Of a stretch of DNA of 64,000 nucleotides, positions 25,514 through 34,306 are shown one piece after another. The notes beneath the pieces are model-generated. The model was not told the origin of the DNA. It saw only the letters and a program-made list of their open reading frames with translations, and ran no database searches. The number at the start of each line of letters is the position of its first letter. Positions within the stretch are counted from its first letter, which is position 1. The translations under genes were made by a program, and so were the position numbers. This stretch comes from JBFAPK01 sp040676675 (GTDB taxonomy: Bacteria; Actinomycetota; Actinomycetes; Mycobacteriales; Micromonosporaceae): assembly GCF_040676675.1 (NCBI RefSeq), contig NZ_JBFAPK010000032.1, forward strand, positions 1 through 64,000, read 5' to 3'.

Positions 25514-26851
25514 GTGACCGACGGCTGGAACTGGCGCCAGCCCGGCGGTACCCCGGCAGCGGCGGGAGCGCCGCCGACCGCGGGGGCGCCGGCAGTATCT
25601 GGTGGTACCGGGACGGGAACACCGGCCTCCGGCGGCACACCGGCATCGGGCCCTTCGCCCTGGTGGTCGGACGCGCTGGGTGACCCGTGGCGCGACCCGT
25701 ACGCGCACGCCGCCGTGGTGCTGACGCCGACCGTCGAGGCCGCGGCGCCCGAGCCGGTGACCGATCCGGACGCGCCGGGGCCGCGCGGGCTGCGGCCGTT
25801 CCTGCTCATCTCGGTGATCACCGCGGTGCTCGCCGGCTCGCTCGGCGGGGCGCTCGGCTACGCGTTCGCGGTGCGCGGCGGCGCCGGCGCGGCGGTACTG
25901 GGCGCGGCGGGCGGCAACGAGGCGCCCGGGTTGGCGCAGCGGCGCCCCGAGTCGCTCGCCGGGGTGGCCGAGCGGATGCTGCCGAGCGTGGTGACCGTAC
26001 GGGCCAACGCCGGCGGCGGGACCAGTCTCGGCTCCGGCTTCGTGGCCAGCTCCGACGGGTACGTGATCACGAACGACCACGTGGTGGCCGGCTCCACCGG
26101 CCCGGTGACCGTCGTCTTCACCGACGGCTCGACCTCGACCGCCAGCGTGGTGGGGCACGACGCCGAGTCGGACATCGCCGTGATCAAGACGAGCCGCGAC
26201 GGTCTGCAGCCGGTGGAGTTCGGCGACTCCGAGGCGATCGCGGTCGGCGATCCGGTGCTCGCCTTCGGTTCGCCGCTGTCGCTGGCGAACACGGTCACCG
26301 CGGGCATCGTGAGCGCGCTGGACCGGACCATCCAGGCGGGCGAGCCGGGCGGGCCGACCCGGTACTACGCGGCGATCCAGACCGACGCCGCGGTCAACCA
26401 GGGCAACTCCGGCGGCCCGCTGGTGGACGGCGCCGGCCGGGTGATCGGCGTCAACTCGGTGATCAAGTCGTTGGCCACCGACGACCAGGAGGCCGGCAAC
26501 ATCGGTCTCGCCTTCGCCATCCCGATCAACCAGGCGAAGCGGATCACCCAGGACATCATCGGTACCGGCCGGGCGCGGCGCACGGTGATCGGCGCCCAGG
26601 TCACCTCCGCGGGTAGCGGGGTCAACGCGGGCGTACGCCTCAGCTCGGTCGACTCGGGCGGCCCGGCGGCCGAGGCGGGGCTGCGCGCGGGGGACGTGAT
26701 CCTCAAGCTCGACGGCCGGCCGCTGGAGGAGCCGGGCGATCTGATCGCGCTGGTGCGCAAGTTCGCGCCCGGTTCGGTGGTGACGGTGGAGTTTCGGCGG
26801 GGTAGCGCCCGGCAGAACGCCTCGGTGACCCTGGCCGCCGATGCCAAGTAA
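25514..26851 (+). CDS. htrA: HtrA/DegP-type membrane serine protease
   Basis: This envelope quality-control protease of 445 residues has a cytosolic Pro/Gly-rich tail, one transmembrane segment at about 94-117, and a trypsin-like domain with H189 (VITNDHVV), D220 (ESDIAVIK) and S299 (GNSGGPLV). One PDZ domain (about 355-440, SSVDSGGPAAEAGLRAGDVILKLDG) follows. GTG 25514 follows GGAGG at 25501-25505. It is 75 bp upstream of tatB, as in the mycobacterial order, and likely responds to envelope stress. Confidence 0.93.
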   Translation: MTDGWNWRQPGGTPAAAGAPPTAGAPAVSGGTGTGTPASGGTPASGPSPWWSDALGDPWRDPYAHAAVVLTPTVEAAAPEPVTDPDAPGPRGLRPFLLISVITAVLAGSLGGALGYAFAVRGGAGAAVLGAAGGNEAPGLAQRRPESLAGVAERMLPSVVTVRANAGGGTSLGSGFVASSDGYVITNDHVVAGSTGPVTVVFTDGSTSTASVVGHDAESDIAVIKTSRDGLQPVEFGDSEAIAVGDPVLAFGSPLSLANTVTAGIVSALDRTIQAGEPGGPTRYYAAIQTDAAVNQGNSGGPLVDGAGRVIGVNSVIKSLATDDQEAGNIGLAFAIPINQAKRITQDIIGTGRARRTVIGAQVTSAGSGVNAGVRLSSVDSGGPAAEAGLRAGDVILKLDGRPLEEPGDLIALVRKFAPGSVVTVEFRRGSARQNASVTLAADAK

Positions 26852-26926
26852 CCACCCTTTACCCCCTGCCATCTTCCCAGCCGACGTGCGTACGCTTGCC
26901 CTCGAACGGCATGAGGAGGCGGGCGG

Positions 26927-27397
26927 GTGTTCGAGAACCTGAACTGGTGGGAGATCGGTGCGCTGCTGCTGCTGGCGCTGCTGATCTTCGGCGACCGACT
27001 GCCGAACGTGATCAACGACGGCCTGCGGATGGTGCGGAACCTGCGCAACATGGCGCGGAACGCGACCGGTGACCTCAGCCGCGAGCTGGGCACCGACATC
27101 CAGCTCGAGGACCTGCACCCGAAGGCGTTCATCCGCAAGCACCTGCTCAGCGAGGAGGACGAGCAGGCGCTGCGCAAGCCGCTGCAGGGGGTCTACGACG
27201 ACCTGCGCAAGGACCTCACCGGCGTGCACAACGAACTCAAGGACGTGGCGTCGGCCGCGGACCTGCGCTCGGGCGGGCGCACCGGCGGTACGGGCGGCCA
27301 GAACGGCTCGACCCCGGCGAGCGGTACGGGCACCGCGAGCACCACGCCGCAGAGCGGCGGCGGTGCCTCCCAGGGCCTCGACCTCGACGCCACCTGA
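26927..27397 (+). CDS. tatB: Sec-independent translocase protein TatB
   Basis: This component of the twin-arginine translocase has 156 residues. The N-terminal transmembrane helix VFENLNWWEIGALLLLALLIFG is followed by the hinge DRLPN and an amphipathic helix (LRMVRNLRNMARNATGDL), then a Gly/Ser/Thr-rich tail. The length and the long amphipathic part fit TatB rather than TatA. GAGGAGG lies upstream of the GTG start. It probably shares the htrA transcript. Confidence 0.9.
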   Translation: MFENLNWWEIGALLLLALLIFGDRLPNVINDGLRMVRNLRNMARNATGDLSRELGTDIQLEDLHPKAFIRKHLLSEEDEQALRKPLQGVYDDLRKDLTGVHNELKDVASAADLRSGGRTGGTGGQNGSTPASGTGTASTTPQSGGGASQGLDLDAT

Positions 27398-27404
27398 CCG
27401 CGCC

Positions 27405-27426
27405 GCGGGTCATGGTGGTGACCCGC
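27405..27426. terminator. Hairpin between tatB and mrp
   Basis: GCGGGTCA (27405-27412) and TGACCCGC (27419-27426) form a perfect 8-bp stem between two convergent genes, so it can act in both directions. Confidence 0.55.
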
Positions 27427-27434
27427 GACCGACC

Positions 27435-28583
27435 TCAGCGGCCCGCGGGGCGCAGCCCGAGCGGCTTCCCGATCAGCGACTCGCGCCGTAGCGCGAGCCG
27501 GTCGGCGACCGCGGTGAGCGCGGCGGCGGCCGGCGCGTCCGGCTCGGCGAGCACGATCGGGGTGCCGGCGTCGCCGGCCTCGCGTACCCGGGTGTCGAGC
27601 GGGATCTGGCCCAGCAGCGGCACCTGGGCGCCGACCACCCGGGTCAGCGACTCGGCCACGGCCGCGCCGCCACCGGCACCGAAGATCTCCATCCGGGAGC
27701 CGTCCGGCAGCTCCAGCCACGACATGTTCTCGACCACCCCGACCAGGCGCTGGTGCGTCTGTAGCGCGATGGCGCCGGCCCGCTCGGCCACCTCGGCGGC
27801 GGCGGTCTGCGGGGTGGTGACCACCAGGATCTCGGCGCTGGGCAGCAGTTGGGCCAGCGAGATCGCCACGTCGCCGGTGCCCGGGGGCAGGTCGAGCAGG
27901 AGCACGTCCAGGTCGCCCCAGTAGACGTCGGCCAGGAACTGCTGCAACGCCCGGTGCAGCATCGGGCCGCGCCAGACCACCGCGGCGTTGCCGTCGGTGA
28001 ACATGCCGATCGAGATGACCTTCACGCCGTGCGACTGCGGAGGCATGATCATGTCCTCGACCCGGGTCGGGCGGGCCTCGGTACCGAGCATGCGCGGCAC
28101 GGAGTGGCCGTAGATGTCGGCGTCGACCACGCCCACCGAGAGGCCGCGCGCGGCCAGCGCGGCGGCGAGGTTGACCGTGACGCTGGACTTGCCCACCCCG
28201 CCCTTGCCGCTCGCCACGGCGTAGACCCGGGTACGGGAACCGGGCTGGGCGAACGGGATCACCGGCTCCTCGGTGGCGCCGCCGCCGCGCAGCCGGGCCT
28301 GCAGCGACTGGCGCTGCTCGGGGCTCATCACGCCGAATTCGATCTCCACGCCGGTCACCCCGGGCACGGCGGCGACGGCGGCGGTGATGTCGCTGCGAAG
28401 TTTGTCCCGGAGCGGGCAGCCGGCGACGGTGAGGAGGATCTCCACGCGTACCACGCCGTCCGGGCCGGCCACCGCGGAGCGCACCATGCCCAGCTCGGTG
28501 ATGGGTCGACGGATCTCCGGGTCATCTACGGTCGCCAGGGCGGCCTGGAGCGCGTCTTCGATGGTGCTGGCGGGTGCAGACAT
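27435..28583 (-). CDS. mrp: Mrp/ApbC-family P-loop ATPase without the CxxC motif
   Basis: This 382-residue protein belongs to the Mrp/NBP35 iron-sulfur carrier ATPases. It has an N-terminal DUF59 domain (about 1-90) and a deviant Walker A YAVASGKGGVGKSSVTVNLA. Classical members bind a bridging [4Fe-4S] cluster through a CxxC after ENMS; here the segment reads VVENMSWLELPDGSRMEIFG and has no cysteine. The only cysteine in the whole protein is in DUF59 (VAGCPLRD). Iron-sulfur transfer by the usual mechanism is therefore unlikely. The longer frame upstream of ATG 28583 is not typical of the family. Confidence 0.88.
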   Translation of the reverse strand: MSAPASTIEDALQAALATVDDPEIRRPITELGMVRSAVAGPDGVVRVEILLTVAGCPLRDKLRSDITAAVAAVPGVTGVEIEFGVMSPEQRQSLQARLRGGGATEEPVIPFAQPGSRTRVYAVASGKGGVGKSSVTVNLAAALAARGLSVGVVDADIYGHSVPRMLGTEARPTRVEDMIMPPQSHGVKVISIGMFTDGNAAVVWRGPMLHRALQQFLADVYWGDLDVLLLDLPPGTGDVAISLAQLLPSAEILVVTTPQTAAAEVAERAGAIALQTHQRLVGVVENMSWLELPDGSRMEIFGAGGGAAVAESLTRVVGAQVPLLGQIPLDTRVREAGDAGTPIVLAEPDAPAAAALTAVADRLALRRESLIGKPLGLRPAGR

Positions 28584-28776
28584 GTGCGTAATGCTACGTC
28601 GCGTGGGTTCGCCGATTACCCGGCACGAGCCGGATGTGAGCGAGCCGATGGCGCGACACACCGGCTGAGTGGCGGCGGGCCCGGCTGGGTAGGTCGCCCG
28701 TGCCCCGGGGGTGGGCATTCGGAAAATGTCGATTGAGGGTGGACGTCGCGCCCGCCCCGGTGCGACGATCGGTCCA

Positions 28777-28819
28777 GACCGCCGCGCGCCTGGCCCCTTG
28801 AGGCGCGCGGCGGTCTTTT
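28777..28819 (+). terminator. Strong bidirectional hairpin with T-tract
   Basis: GACCGCCGCGCGCC (28777-28790) and GGCGCGCGGCGGTC (28802-28815) form a perfect 14-bp stem followed by TTTT on the plus strand. It lies just past the 3' end of the DUF1003 gene (minus strand) and upstream of mrp, so its main job is to separate these two minus-strand units. Confidence 0.75.
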
Positions 28820-28831
28820 ACACCGCCCGGG

Positions 28832-29434
28832 TCAGTCGGTGTCGACGTCGTCGTGGGGCTCCTCGCCCGGCCCCGCGGCCGCGCCGTCGACCGCGCGCCG
28901 GCCCGCCCGTTCGAGCTCCTTGCGCTGCCGCTTCAACTCCAGCCGGATCCGGCGCTGGGCCTGCTCGTCCAGCTCCTCGGCGAGCCGGGCGAGCTCGGAG
29001 CGGATGAAGTCCCGGGTGGCGACCTCGCCGACCGCGATCCGCAACGAGGCGATCTCCCGCGACAGGTACTCGGTGTCCGCCTTCTGCATGGCCGCCCGCC
29101 GGCGGTCCTCCTCCATCGCGAGCCGGTCCCGGTCGGCCTGCCGGTTCTGTGCGAGCAGGATCAGTGGCGCCGCGTAGGACGCCTGCAGCGAGAGGATCAG
29201 GGTGAGGAAGGTGAAGGTGTACGGGTCGAAGCGCAGGTTCGGCGGGGCCAGCGTGTTCCAGCCGAGCCAGGCCCCGATGACCAGGGTCATGTAGACGATG
29301 AACTTGGCCGTCCCCATGTTCCGCGCGATCGTCTCCGACCAGCGGCCGAACGCCTCGGGGTCGAAGCGGGGGAGGTTGACGCGGCGGGGCTCGCGGGGCT
29401 GGTCGAGTCGCTCGGTCCGGCGGGGCTCAGCCAT
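28832..29434 (-). CDS. DUF1003 membrane protein
   Basis: This 200-residue membrane protein has two transmembrane helices typical of DUF1003: TAKFIVYMTLVIGAWLGWN and YTFTFLTLILSLQASYAAPLILLAQNRQADRDR. A long charged coiled coil follows (about 105-185, rich in Glu/Arg/Lys). Function is unknown. It overlaps the preceding MgtE_N/CBS gene by 8 bp, so both are made together, as in the mycobacterial Rv1231c/Rv1232c neighbourhood, which suggests a joint role at the membrane, perhaps divalent-metal related. Confidence 0.85.
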   Translation of the reverse strand: MAEPRRTERLDQPREPRRVNLPRFDPEAFGRWSETIARNMGTAKFIVYMTLVIGAWLGWNTLAPPNLRFDPYTFTFLTLILSLQASYAAPLILLAQNRQADRDRLAMEEDRRRAAMQKADTEYLSREIASLRIAVGEVATRDFIRSELARLAEELDEQAQRRIRLELKRQRKELERAGRRAVDGAAAGPGEEPHDDVDTD

Positions 29435-30695
29435 CGGACTCGCCCGTCGCCGGGGCCTCCCGGTCCCGCTCGCGCCAGTCGCGCGGCAACGTCTGGTCCA
29501 GTACGTCGTCGACGGTGACCGCGCCGACCAGCCGGTTCGTGGCGTCGATCACCGGCATGCCGACGAGGTCGTACGTGGCCATCCGCCGGGTTATCTCCGG
29601 TAGCGGCGTGGCCGGCTGGAGCGGGTCTATGTCGTTCACCACCACCGCGCCGAGCAGCTCCGCCGGGGGCTCGCGGAGCAGCCGCTGGAAGTGGACCATG
29701 CCGAGGTACCGGCCGGTCGGGGTGGCCAGCGGGGCGCGGGTGACGAAGACCTGTGCCGCCACCGCCGGGGAGAGCTGCGCCTCGCGGATCCGGGCGAGCG
29801 CCTCGGCCACCGTGGCGTCCGGCGGGAGGATGACCGGCTCCGAGGTCATCACGCTGCCGGCGGTACCGGGCTTGTACTTGAGCAGCTGGCGCACCGGGTC
29901 GGCCTCGTCCGGCTCCATCAGGTCCAGCAGCACGTCCTGCTCCGGCGGCGGCAGCTCGCTGAGCAGGTCGGCCGCGTCGTCCGGGTCCATCTCCTCCAGG
30001 ATGTCGGCGGCCCGCTCCCGGCCCAGCGCCGAGAGGATCTCCACCTGGTCGTGCTCCGGCAGCTCGCTCAGCACGTCGGCGAGGCGCTCGTCGTCCAGCG
30101 CCGCGGCCACCTCGTTGCGCCGGGCGTCCGGCAGGTCCTGCAACGCGTTCGCCAGGTCCGCCGGGCGCATGTCGGCCAGCACGGCGAGCAGGCTGGCGGT
30201 GCCCCGGGTCTCCGGTAGGCCGATCAGCCCGCCCGCCCGCTCCCACTCCAGTTGGTGCAGGTGACCGCGCCGGCCGAGGCGACCCGTCTGTTCCCGTACG
30301 GCGACCCGGGTCAGCGACCACTCGCCGCCACGGCTGCTCTCCATCGCCACGTCCACCACGATGCCGGTACGCCCGGTCGGCTCGATCCGCACCCGCCGGT
30401 CCAGCAGCTCCTGCAGGACCAGCAGCTCGCTCGGGCGCTTCTCGAACCGCCGGAGGTTCAGCGTGCCGGTGCCGAGCACCACCGAGTCCGCGTCGATGGA
30501 GGTGACCCGGTTGATGGAGAGGAAGATCCTCCGGCGCAGCGGCATCTCGGCGACCAGGCCGACCACCTGGGGCGGCTGACCGCTCGCCCGGAGCCGGGCC
30601 ACCGCGTCGCGGACCCGGCCCACCTGGTCGCCGTTGGGGTCGAAGACGGTGAGCCCGGCGAGTCTGGCGATGTACACCCGGGTCGGCGTGGTCAC
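29427..30695 (-). CDS. PRC-barrel / MgtE_N / CBS protein without membrane domain
   Basis: The 422-residue soluble protein has a PRC-barrel-like N-terminus (IARLAGLTVFDPNGDQVGRVRDAV), a central MgtE N-terminal superhelix (ADLANALQDLPDARRNEVAAALDDERLADVLSELPEHDQVEIL, about 175-280), and two CBS domains (about 283-405, starting SVMTSEPVILPP). Channel MgtE proteins add five transmembrane helices after CBS; here the protein ends instead. The downstream DUF1003 protein could supply the membrane part. It probably senses Mg2+ or nucleotides. Confidence 0.87.
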   Translation of the reverse strand: MTTPTRVYIARLAGLTVFDPNGDQVGRVRDAVARLRASGQPPQVVGLVAEMPLRRRIFLSINRVTSIDADSVVLGTGTLNLRRFEKRPSELLVLQELLDRRVRIEPTGRTGIVVDVAMESSRGGEWSLTRVAVREQTGRLGRRGHLHQLEWERAGGLIGLPETRGTASLLAVLADMRPADLANALQDLPDARRNEVAAALDDERLADVLSELPEHDQVEILSALGRERAADILEEMDPDDAADLLSELPPPEQDVLLDLMEPDEADPVRQLLKYKPGTAGSVMTSEPVILPPDATVAEALARIREAQLSPAVAAQVFVTRAPLATPTGRYLGMVHFQRLLREPPAELLGAVVVNDIDPLQPATPLPEITRRMATYDLVGMPVIDATNRLVGAVTVDDVLDQTLPRDWRERDREAPATGESDG

Positions 30696-30708
30696 GGCAC
30701 CAGCCTAG

Positions 30709-30766
30709 GTGCTGCCGAGTGGATCTGCTGCCGGCCCACGTGCTGCCGAGTGGATCTGCTGCCGGG
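30709..30766 (+). repeat. 31-bp tandem duplication upstream of the MgtE_N/CBS gene
   Basis: The unit at 30709-30739, beginning GTGCTGCCGAGTGGATCTGC, is repeated at 30740-30766 with one difference near the end. It lies in the divergent promoter gap, so it could duplicate a promoter-proximal site. Confidence 0.7.
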
Positions 30767-30863
30767 CCGCTACGGGTGGGTGAGGTCCGCCCGGTCCCGA
30801 CGATCCCGTCCGAGCCGGGCGGATCGGCGGGAGCCCGTCGGGGAGTGGCACTAGGGTCTCAGC

Positions 30864-31733
30864 ATGTCGGTACTGCCGTACGAGATCGTGGACGTCTTCA
30901 CGGACCGCCCGTTCACCGGTAACCCGCTCGCCGTGGTCTTCGGCGCCGAGGCGCTGGCCACCGAGCAGCTGCAGGCGCTGGCCGGCGAGTTCAACCTCTC
31001 CGAGACCGTGTTCGTACTGCCACCCACCCAACCCGGGGCGACGTACCGGGCGAGGATCTTCACGCCGGACCGGGAGCTGCCGTTCGCCGGGCACCCGAGC
31101 GTCGGGGCGGCGGTGACGGCGGGGCGCCGGGCCGGGCGCGGTCCGGGCGAGGTGGTGCAGGAGTGCGGCGCCGGCCTGCTGCCGATCGAGGTTTTCGAGG
31201 GGCGGGCCGTCCTCACCGGCGGCGAGCCGACTGTGGGTCCGGAGCTGGACCCGGAGCCGTTGCTCGCGGCGGCCGGGCTCAGCACCGCGGACCTCGCCGG
31301 TCCGGCGCCGCGCGTCGCGGGCTGCGGGCTCGAATTTCGCTACCTCGCGGTACGGCCGGGGGCCGTCGAGCGGGTCGCGGTCGACCGTACGGCCGCGGAC
31401 CGGTACGGCGTCGACCACTTCAGCGTCTTCGCCTGGTCGGGCGAGGAGGCGGTGGCGTACGCCCGCGTCTTCGGGCACAGCCCGAGGCTGCCCGAGGATC
31501 CGGCCACCGGCTCGGCGGCGCTCGGTCTGGGCGTCTGGCTGGTCGCCAGCGGCCTGGTGCCGGGGGAGGGCAGGTCGTCGTACGCGGTGCGGCAGGGCGC
31601 CGAACTGGGCCGCCCGTCGCTGCTGGAGTGCACGGTGACGGCCGCCGGCGGGGTGGCGCTCGGGGCGACCGTCGCCGGGCAGGTGGTCCCGATCGCGCGC
31701 GGCGAGATCGCCGTCCCGCCCTTCGTCGGCTGA
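30864..31733 (+). CDS. PhzF-family isomerase/epimerase-like protein
   Basis: The 289-residue protein has the two-domain diaminopimelate-epimerase-like fold. The PhzF signature is clear: DVFTDRPFTGNPLAVVF, the catalytic Glu in FNLSETVFVL (about E47), FTPDRELPFAGHPSVGAA and EDPATGSAALGLGVWL. The family isomerises small hydroxyl or amino acids. No phenazine genes are near, so the substrate is unknown. A TAGGGT box just before the ATG suggests a short or absent leader. Confidence 0.88.
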   Translation: MSVLPYEIVDVFTDRPFTGNPLAVVFGAEALATEQLQALAGEFNLSETVFVLPPTQPGATYRARIFTPDRELPFAGHPSVGAAVTAGRRAGRGPGEVVQECGAGLLPIEVFEGRAVLTGGEPTVGPELDPEPLLAAAGLSTADLAGPAPRVAGCGLEFRYLAVRPGAVERVAVDRTAADRYGVDHFSVFAWSGEEAVAYARVFGHSPRLPEDPATGSAALGLGVWLVASGLVPGEGRSSYAVRQGAELGRPSLLECTVTAAGGVALGATVAGQVVPIARGEIAVPPFVG

Positions 31734-31770
31734 CCCGCCGCCCGCCCGACGCCGCCGGGCCCGGCCGAGG

Positions 31771-31861
31771 CCCAGCGGCGGCGTACCGCGCGGCGGAAGC
31801 CTCAGTGGCGGCGTACCGCGCGCGGCCGGGGCCTCAGCGGCGGCGTACCCGGTGCAGCCGG
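31771..31861 (-). repeat. Three approximate tandem repeats at a gene 3' end
   Basis: Units of about 30 bp (31771-31799, 31800-31831, 31832-31861) share CAGCGGCGGCGTACC. The unit nearest the gene encodes the end VRRR and TGA stop of the minus-strand gene ending at 31834; the other two lie beyond its stop. Confidence 0.65.
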
Positions 31862-32349
31862 AACGGGCGGCGGACCGGCCGGACACCGGGGCCGCGTCGC
31901 GGCGGCGCGGCCTGCGCGTCGTCGGGGAGCGACCCGCCGGCGGCCAGCGGGCCGCCGGCCGGGGCCAACCGGTTCAGCGCGCAGTCGGCCGCCCAGCGAC
32001 GCAGCACCTCCTCCGTGCTGCCGTGGGCGTTGAGCCGCTTCGCGGCGACCTGCGGCGCCACCTCGTCCCAGCGCTCGCTTCCCGGCGACACCCGGCTGAC
32101 CTCCGCCGGCCAGGTCACGATCCGCCCGCCGTGGTCGCCGCGCAGGGTCACCGTGGCCGAGGCCGCGTCGGCGAGACCGGGGGCGGACTGCTCGCCCGGT
32201 CCGCTCACCACGTAGAGCGCGCCCTCGACGGGAAGGCACCAGAGGGCGACCGGCGCTCCGTCCCCGACCGCGACCCAGGCGACCGCGGCCTTCTTCACCG
32301 CCTCCTCCACCAGCGGCGATCCGGGCCGCTCCGCCACCTCGTCAGTCAC
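31834..32349 (-). CDS. Pyridoxamine 5'-phosphate oxidase-like protein
   Basis: This 171-residue predicted flavin-binding split-barrel protein contains AVAWVAVGDGAPVALWCLPVEGALYVVSGPGEQ and SATVTLRGDHGGRIVTWPAEVSRVSPGSERWDEVAP, a strand order seen in actinobacterial PNPOx-like proteins. The C-terminal 35 residues are basic. GTG 32349 overlaps the HAD gene end by 8 bp and follows AGGA, so the two are coupled. The family assignment is moderate. Confidence 0.6.
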   Translation of the reverse strand: MTDEVAERPGSPLVEEAVKKAAVAWVAVGDGAPVALWCLPVEGALYVVSGPGEQSAPGLADAASATVTLRGDHGGRIVTWPAEVSRVSPGSERWDEVAPQVAAKRLNAHGSTEEVLRRWAADCALNRLAPAGGPLAAGGSLPDDAQAAPPRRGPGVRPVRRPFRLHRVRRR

Positions 32350-33112
32350 CCCTGCATCCTGCCGCAATCCCGGCCGGCACGACAGCGGCGGCCGGTGCGG
32401 TGGCCGACGGTACGCCGGCGGCCGGCGCGATCCCGTCGACCAGGTCGACCACCTCGGCCAGCGACGTCAGCGTCGGCCCCCGCCAGTGGGTCTCGGCGTT
32501 GAAGACCAGGTGCCCCGCCAGGTCCGGAGCGGCCAGCCGGACGGCGGTGAGGCCGGCCCGGGTGGCGCCGCTGAGCTCCTGGCTGCCGCCGTCGCCGACG
32601 TAGAGACACCGCCGTGGCGGCACGCCGAGCCGCTCGCAGGCGGTCAGGTAGATCGCCGGATCCGGCTTGCAGCGGCCCACCTGCACCGAGAAGACCAGCA
32701 CGTCCAGGAGCGGGGCGACGGGCAGCTGCGGCAGGAACGCGGGCAGTTCGTGCGTGCAGTCGCTGACCACGCCGGTGCGTACGCCGCGCCGGCGCAGGGC
32801 GCGCAACGCGTCCTCGGCCTCGGCGCGCAGCCGGGTGTCGGCGCGTACCGCCTCCCGCCGGGCCACGGCGGCGGCCCGCAGCGCCGCCTCCGACGCGTGC
32901 CCGCCCGCCCGTTCGCAGGCCCAGCGCAGGGTCGCCACCGCGTCGCCGAGCGCCCCGCTGGCGCGCAGGTAGAAGGAGGAGTCGAGCACCTCGACCAGCG
33001 CCTCGGGATCGCAGCCGAGCGCGTCGGCGACGGCCCCGTGCCCCGAGCCGCGCTGCACCGAGCGGGTGAGCGTACCGAAGAAATCGAAGAGCACCGCGCG
33101 GTAAGCGGGCAT
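32342..33112 (-). CDS. HAD-superfamily hydrolase
   Basis: This 256-residue phosphatase-type protein has motif I VLFDFFGTLTRS (one catalytic Asp kept, the second replaced by Gly in DFFGT, as in many HAD-IA members), motif II VVSDCTH, motif III around GRCKPDPAIY, and motif IV YVGDGGSQELSGA. The substrate is unknown. ATG 33112 gives the exact family start. It is followed by the coupled PNPOx-like gene. Confidence 0.85.
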   Translation of the reverse strand: MPAYRAVLFDFFGTLTRSVQRGSGHGAVADALGCDPEALVEVLDSSFYLRASGALGDAVATLRWACERAGGHASEAALRAAAVARREAVRADTRLRAEAEDALRALRRRGVRTGVVSDCTHELPAFLPQLPVAPLLDVLVFSVQVGRCKPDPAIYLTACERLGVPPRRCLYVGDGGSQELSGATRAGLTAVRLAAPDLAGHLVFNAETHWRGPTLTSLAEVVDLVDGIAPAAGVPSATAPAAAVVPAGIAAGCRGD

Positions 33113-33301
33113 GGTGGGGCGGCCTCCAGAGCGGGTCGGGTCACACGGAGTGACCGAATGATGGCGGAAGGGGGCACGGCGAGGTGTCGGGCCGGGTGAC
33201 GGCGAGTGACCGGAAGGCGTGCGGGCAGTGGCGGATCGGCAGATCCTAGTGCCGCGGCAACCGGCCGGATGTCGAAAACCGGCATGTGGGGATACTCGCC
33301 T

Positions 33302-34306
33302 GTGCCGCAGCCTTACTCCATCCCTCGCCAACCGGGTCCAATCGACCCCCTGACGGCCGGGTCGGTGGTACTCGCCCTCGCCGCGGTCTCCTCGTCCGGG
33401 CCGCTCATCGCGTTCGCGGCCGCGCCCGCGGTGGCCATCGCGTTCTGGCGTAACGCCCTGGCGGTCGGTCTCCTCGGCCCCGTCGCGATGACGCGGCGCC
33501 GGACCGAGCTGCGGTCACTGACCGTAGGAGCGGGGCGGCGCACCGGGTGGTACTGCGTACTCGCCGGCGTGGCCCTGGCCGTGCACTTCGCGACCTGGAT
33601 GTCGAGCACCCAGCTGACCTCGGTGGCGGCGGCGACCGCGCTCGGCGCCACCCAGCCGGTCTGGCAGGGCCTCATCGCGATCGGCCAGGGCCGGCGCCTG
33701 CCCGTCGTGGTCTGGACCGGCATCGGCGTGGCGGTCTGCGGCGCCGCGCTCGCCACCGGTGCCGATCTCGGCGGTTCCGGGCGGGCGGTACTGGGCGACC
33801 TGCTCGCGGTCGCGGGCGGGATGGCCGCGGCGGTCTACACCGCGCTGGGCGAGCACGCGCGGGCCAGCGTCAGCACCACCTCGTACACGACCATCTGCTA
33901 CGGGGTCTGCGCGCTGCTGCTGCTCGCCGGCTGCCTGGCCGCCGGCGTACCGCTGACCGGCTTTCCCCACTCGACGTGGCTGGCCATCCTGGGCCTGGTG
34001 GCCGGGGCGCAGCTGTTGGGCCACTCCCTGTTCAACTACGCCCTGCACCGGATCTCCGCCACCACCGTCAGCGTCCTGGTCCTGCTGGAGGCGCCGGGCG
34101 CCGCGCTGATCGCCTGGGCCTGGCTGGGACAACTGCCGCGGGCGGCGGCGCTGCCCGGGCTGGCGTTGCTGCTGGCCGGGGTGGCCGTGGTGGTCGTCGG
34201 CGGGGCCCGCGCCGGTCGACGCGTCCAGCCGGTGCCGGTACCCGCGGAGGCCGCGCCGCTGACCGACCCGGCCACGACCCCGGACGGCCGACGGAACGGG
34301 GCGTGA
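33302..34306 (+). CDS. DMT-superfamily (EamA) transporter
   Basis: This inner-membrane permease has about 334 residues and ten predicted transmembrane helices in two EamA repeats, from LTAGSVVLALAAVSSSGPLIAF to LALLLAGVAVVVVGGA. Typical EamA positions such as FWRNALAVGLL and ALHRISATTVSVLVLLEAP are present. It may export a metabolite. GTG 33302 sits about 6 bases past a GATACT box, so a leaderless start is possible; ATG 33284 or ATG 33269 are alternatives. Confidence 0.85.
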   Translation: MPQPYSIPRQPGPIDPLTAGSVVLALAAVSSSGPLIAFAAAPAVAIAFWRNALAVGLLGPVAMTRRRTELRSLTVGAGRRTGWYCVLAGVALAVHFATWMSSTQLTSVAAATALGATQPVWQGLIAIGQGRRLPVVVWTGIGVAVCGAALATGADLGGSGRAVLGDLLAVAGGMAAAVYTALGEHARASVSTTSYTTICYGVCALLLLAGCLAAGVPLTGFPHSTWLAILGLVAGAQLLGHSLFNYALHRISATTVSVLVLLEAPGAALIAWAWLGQLPRAAALPGLALLLAGVAVVVVGGARAGRRVQPVPVPAEAAPLTDPATTPDGRRNGA

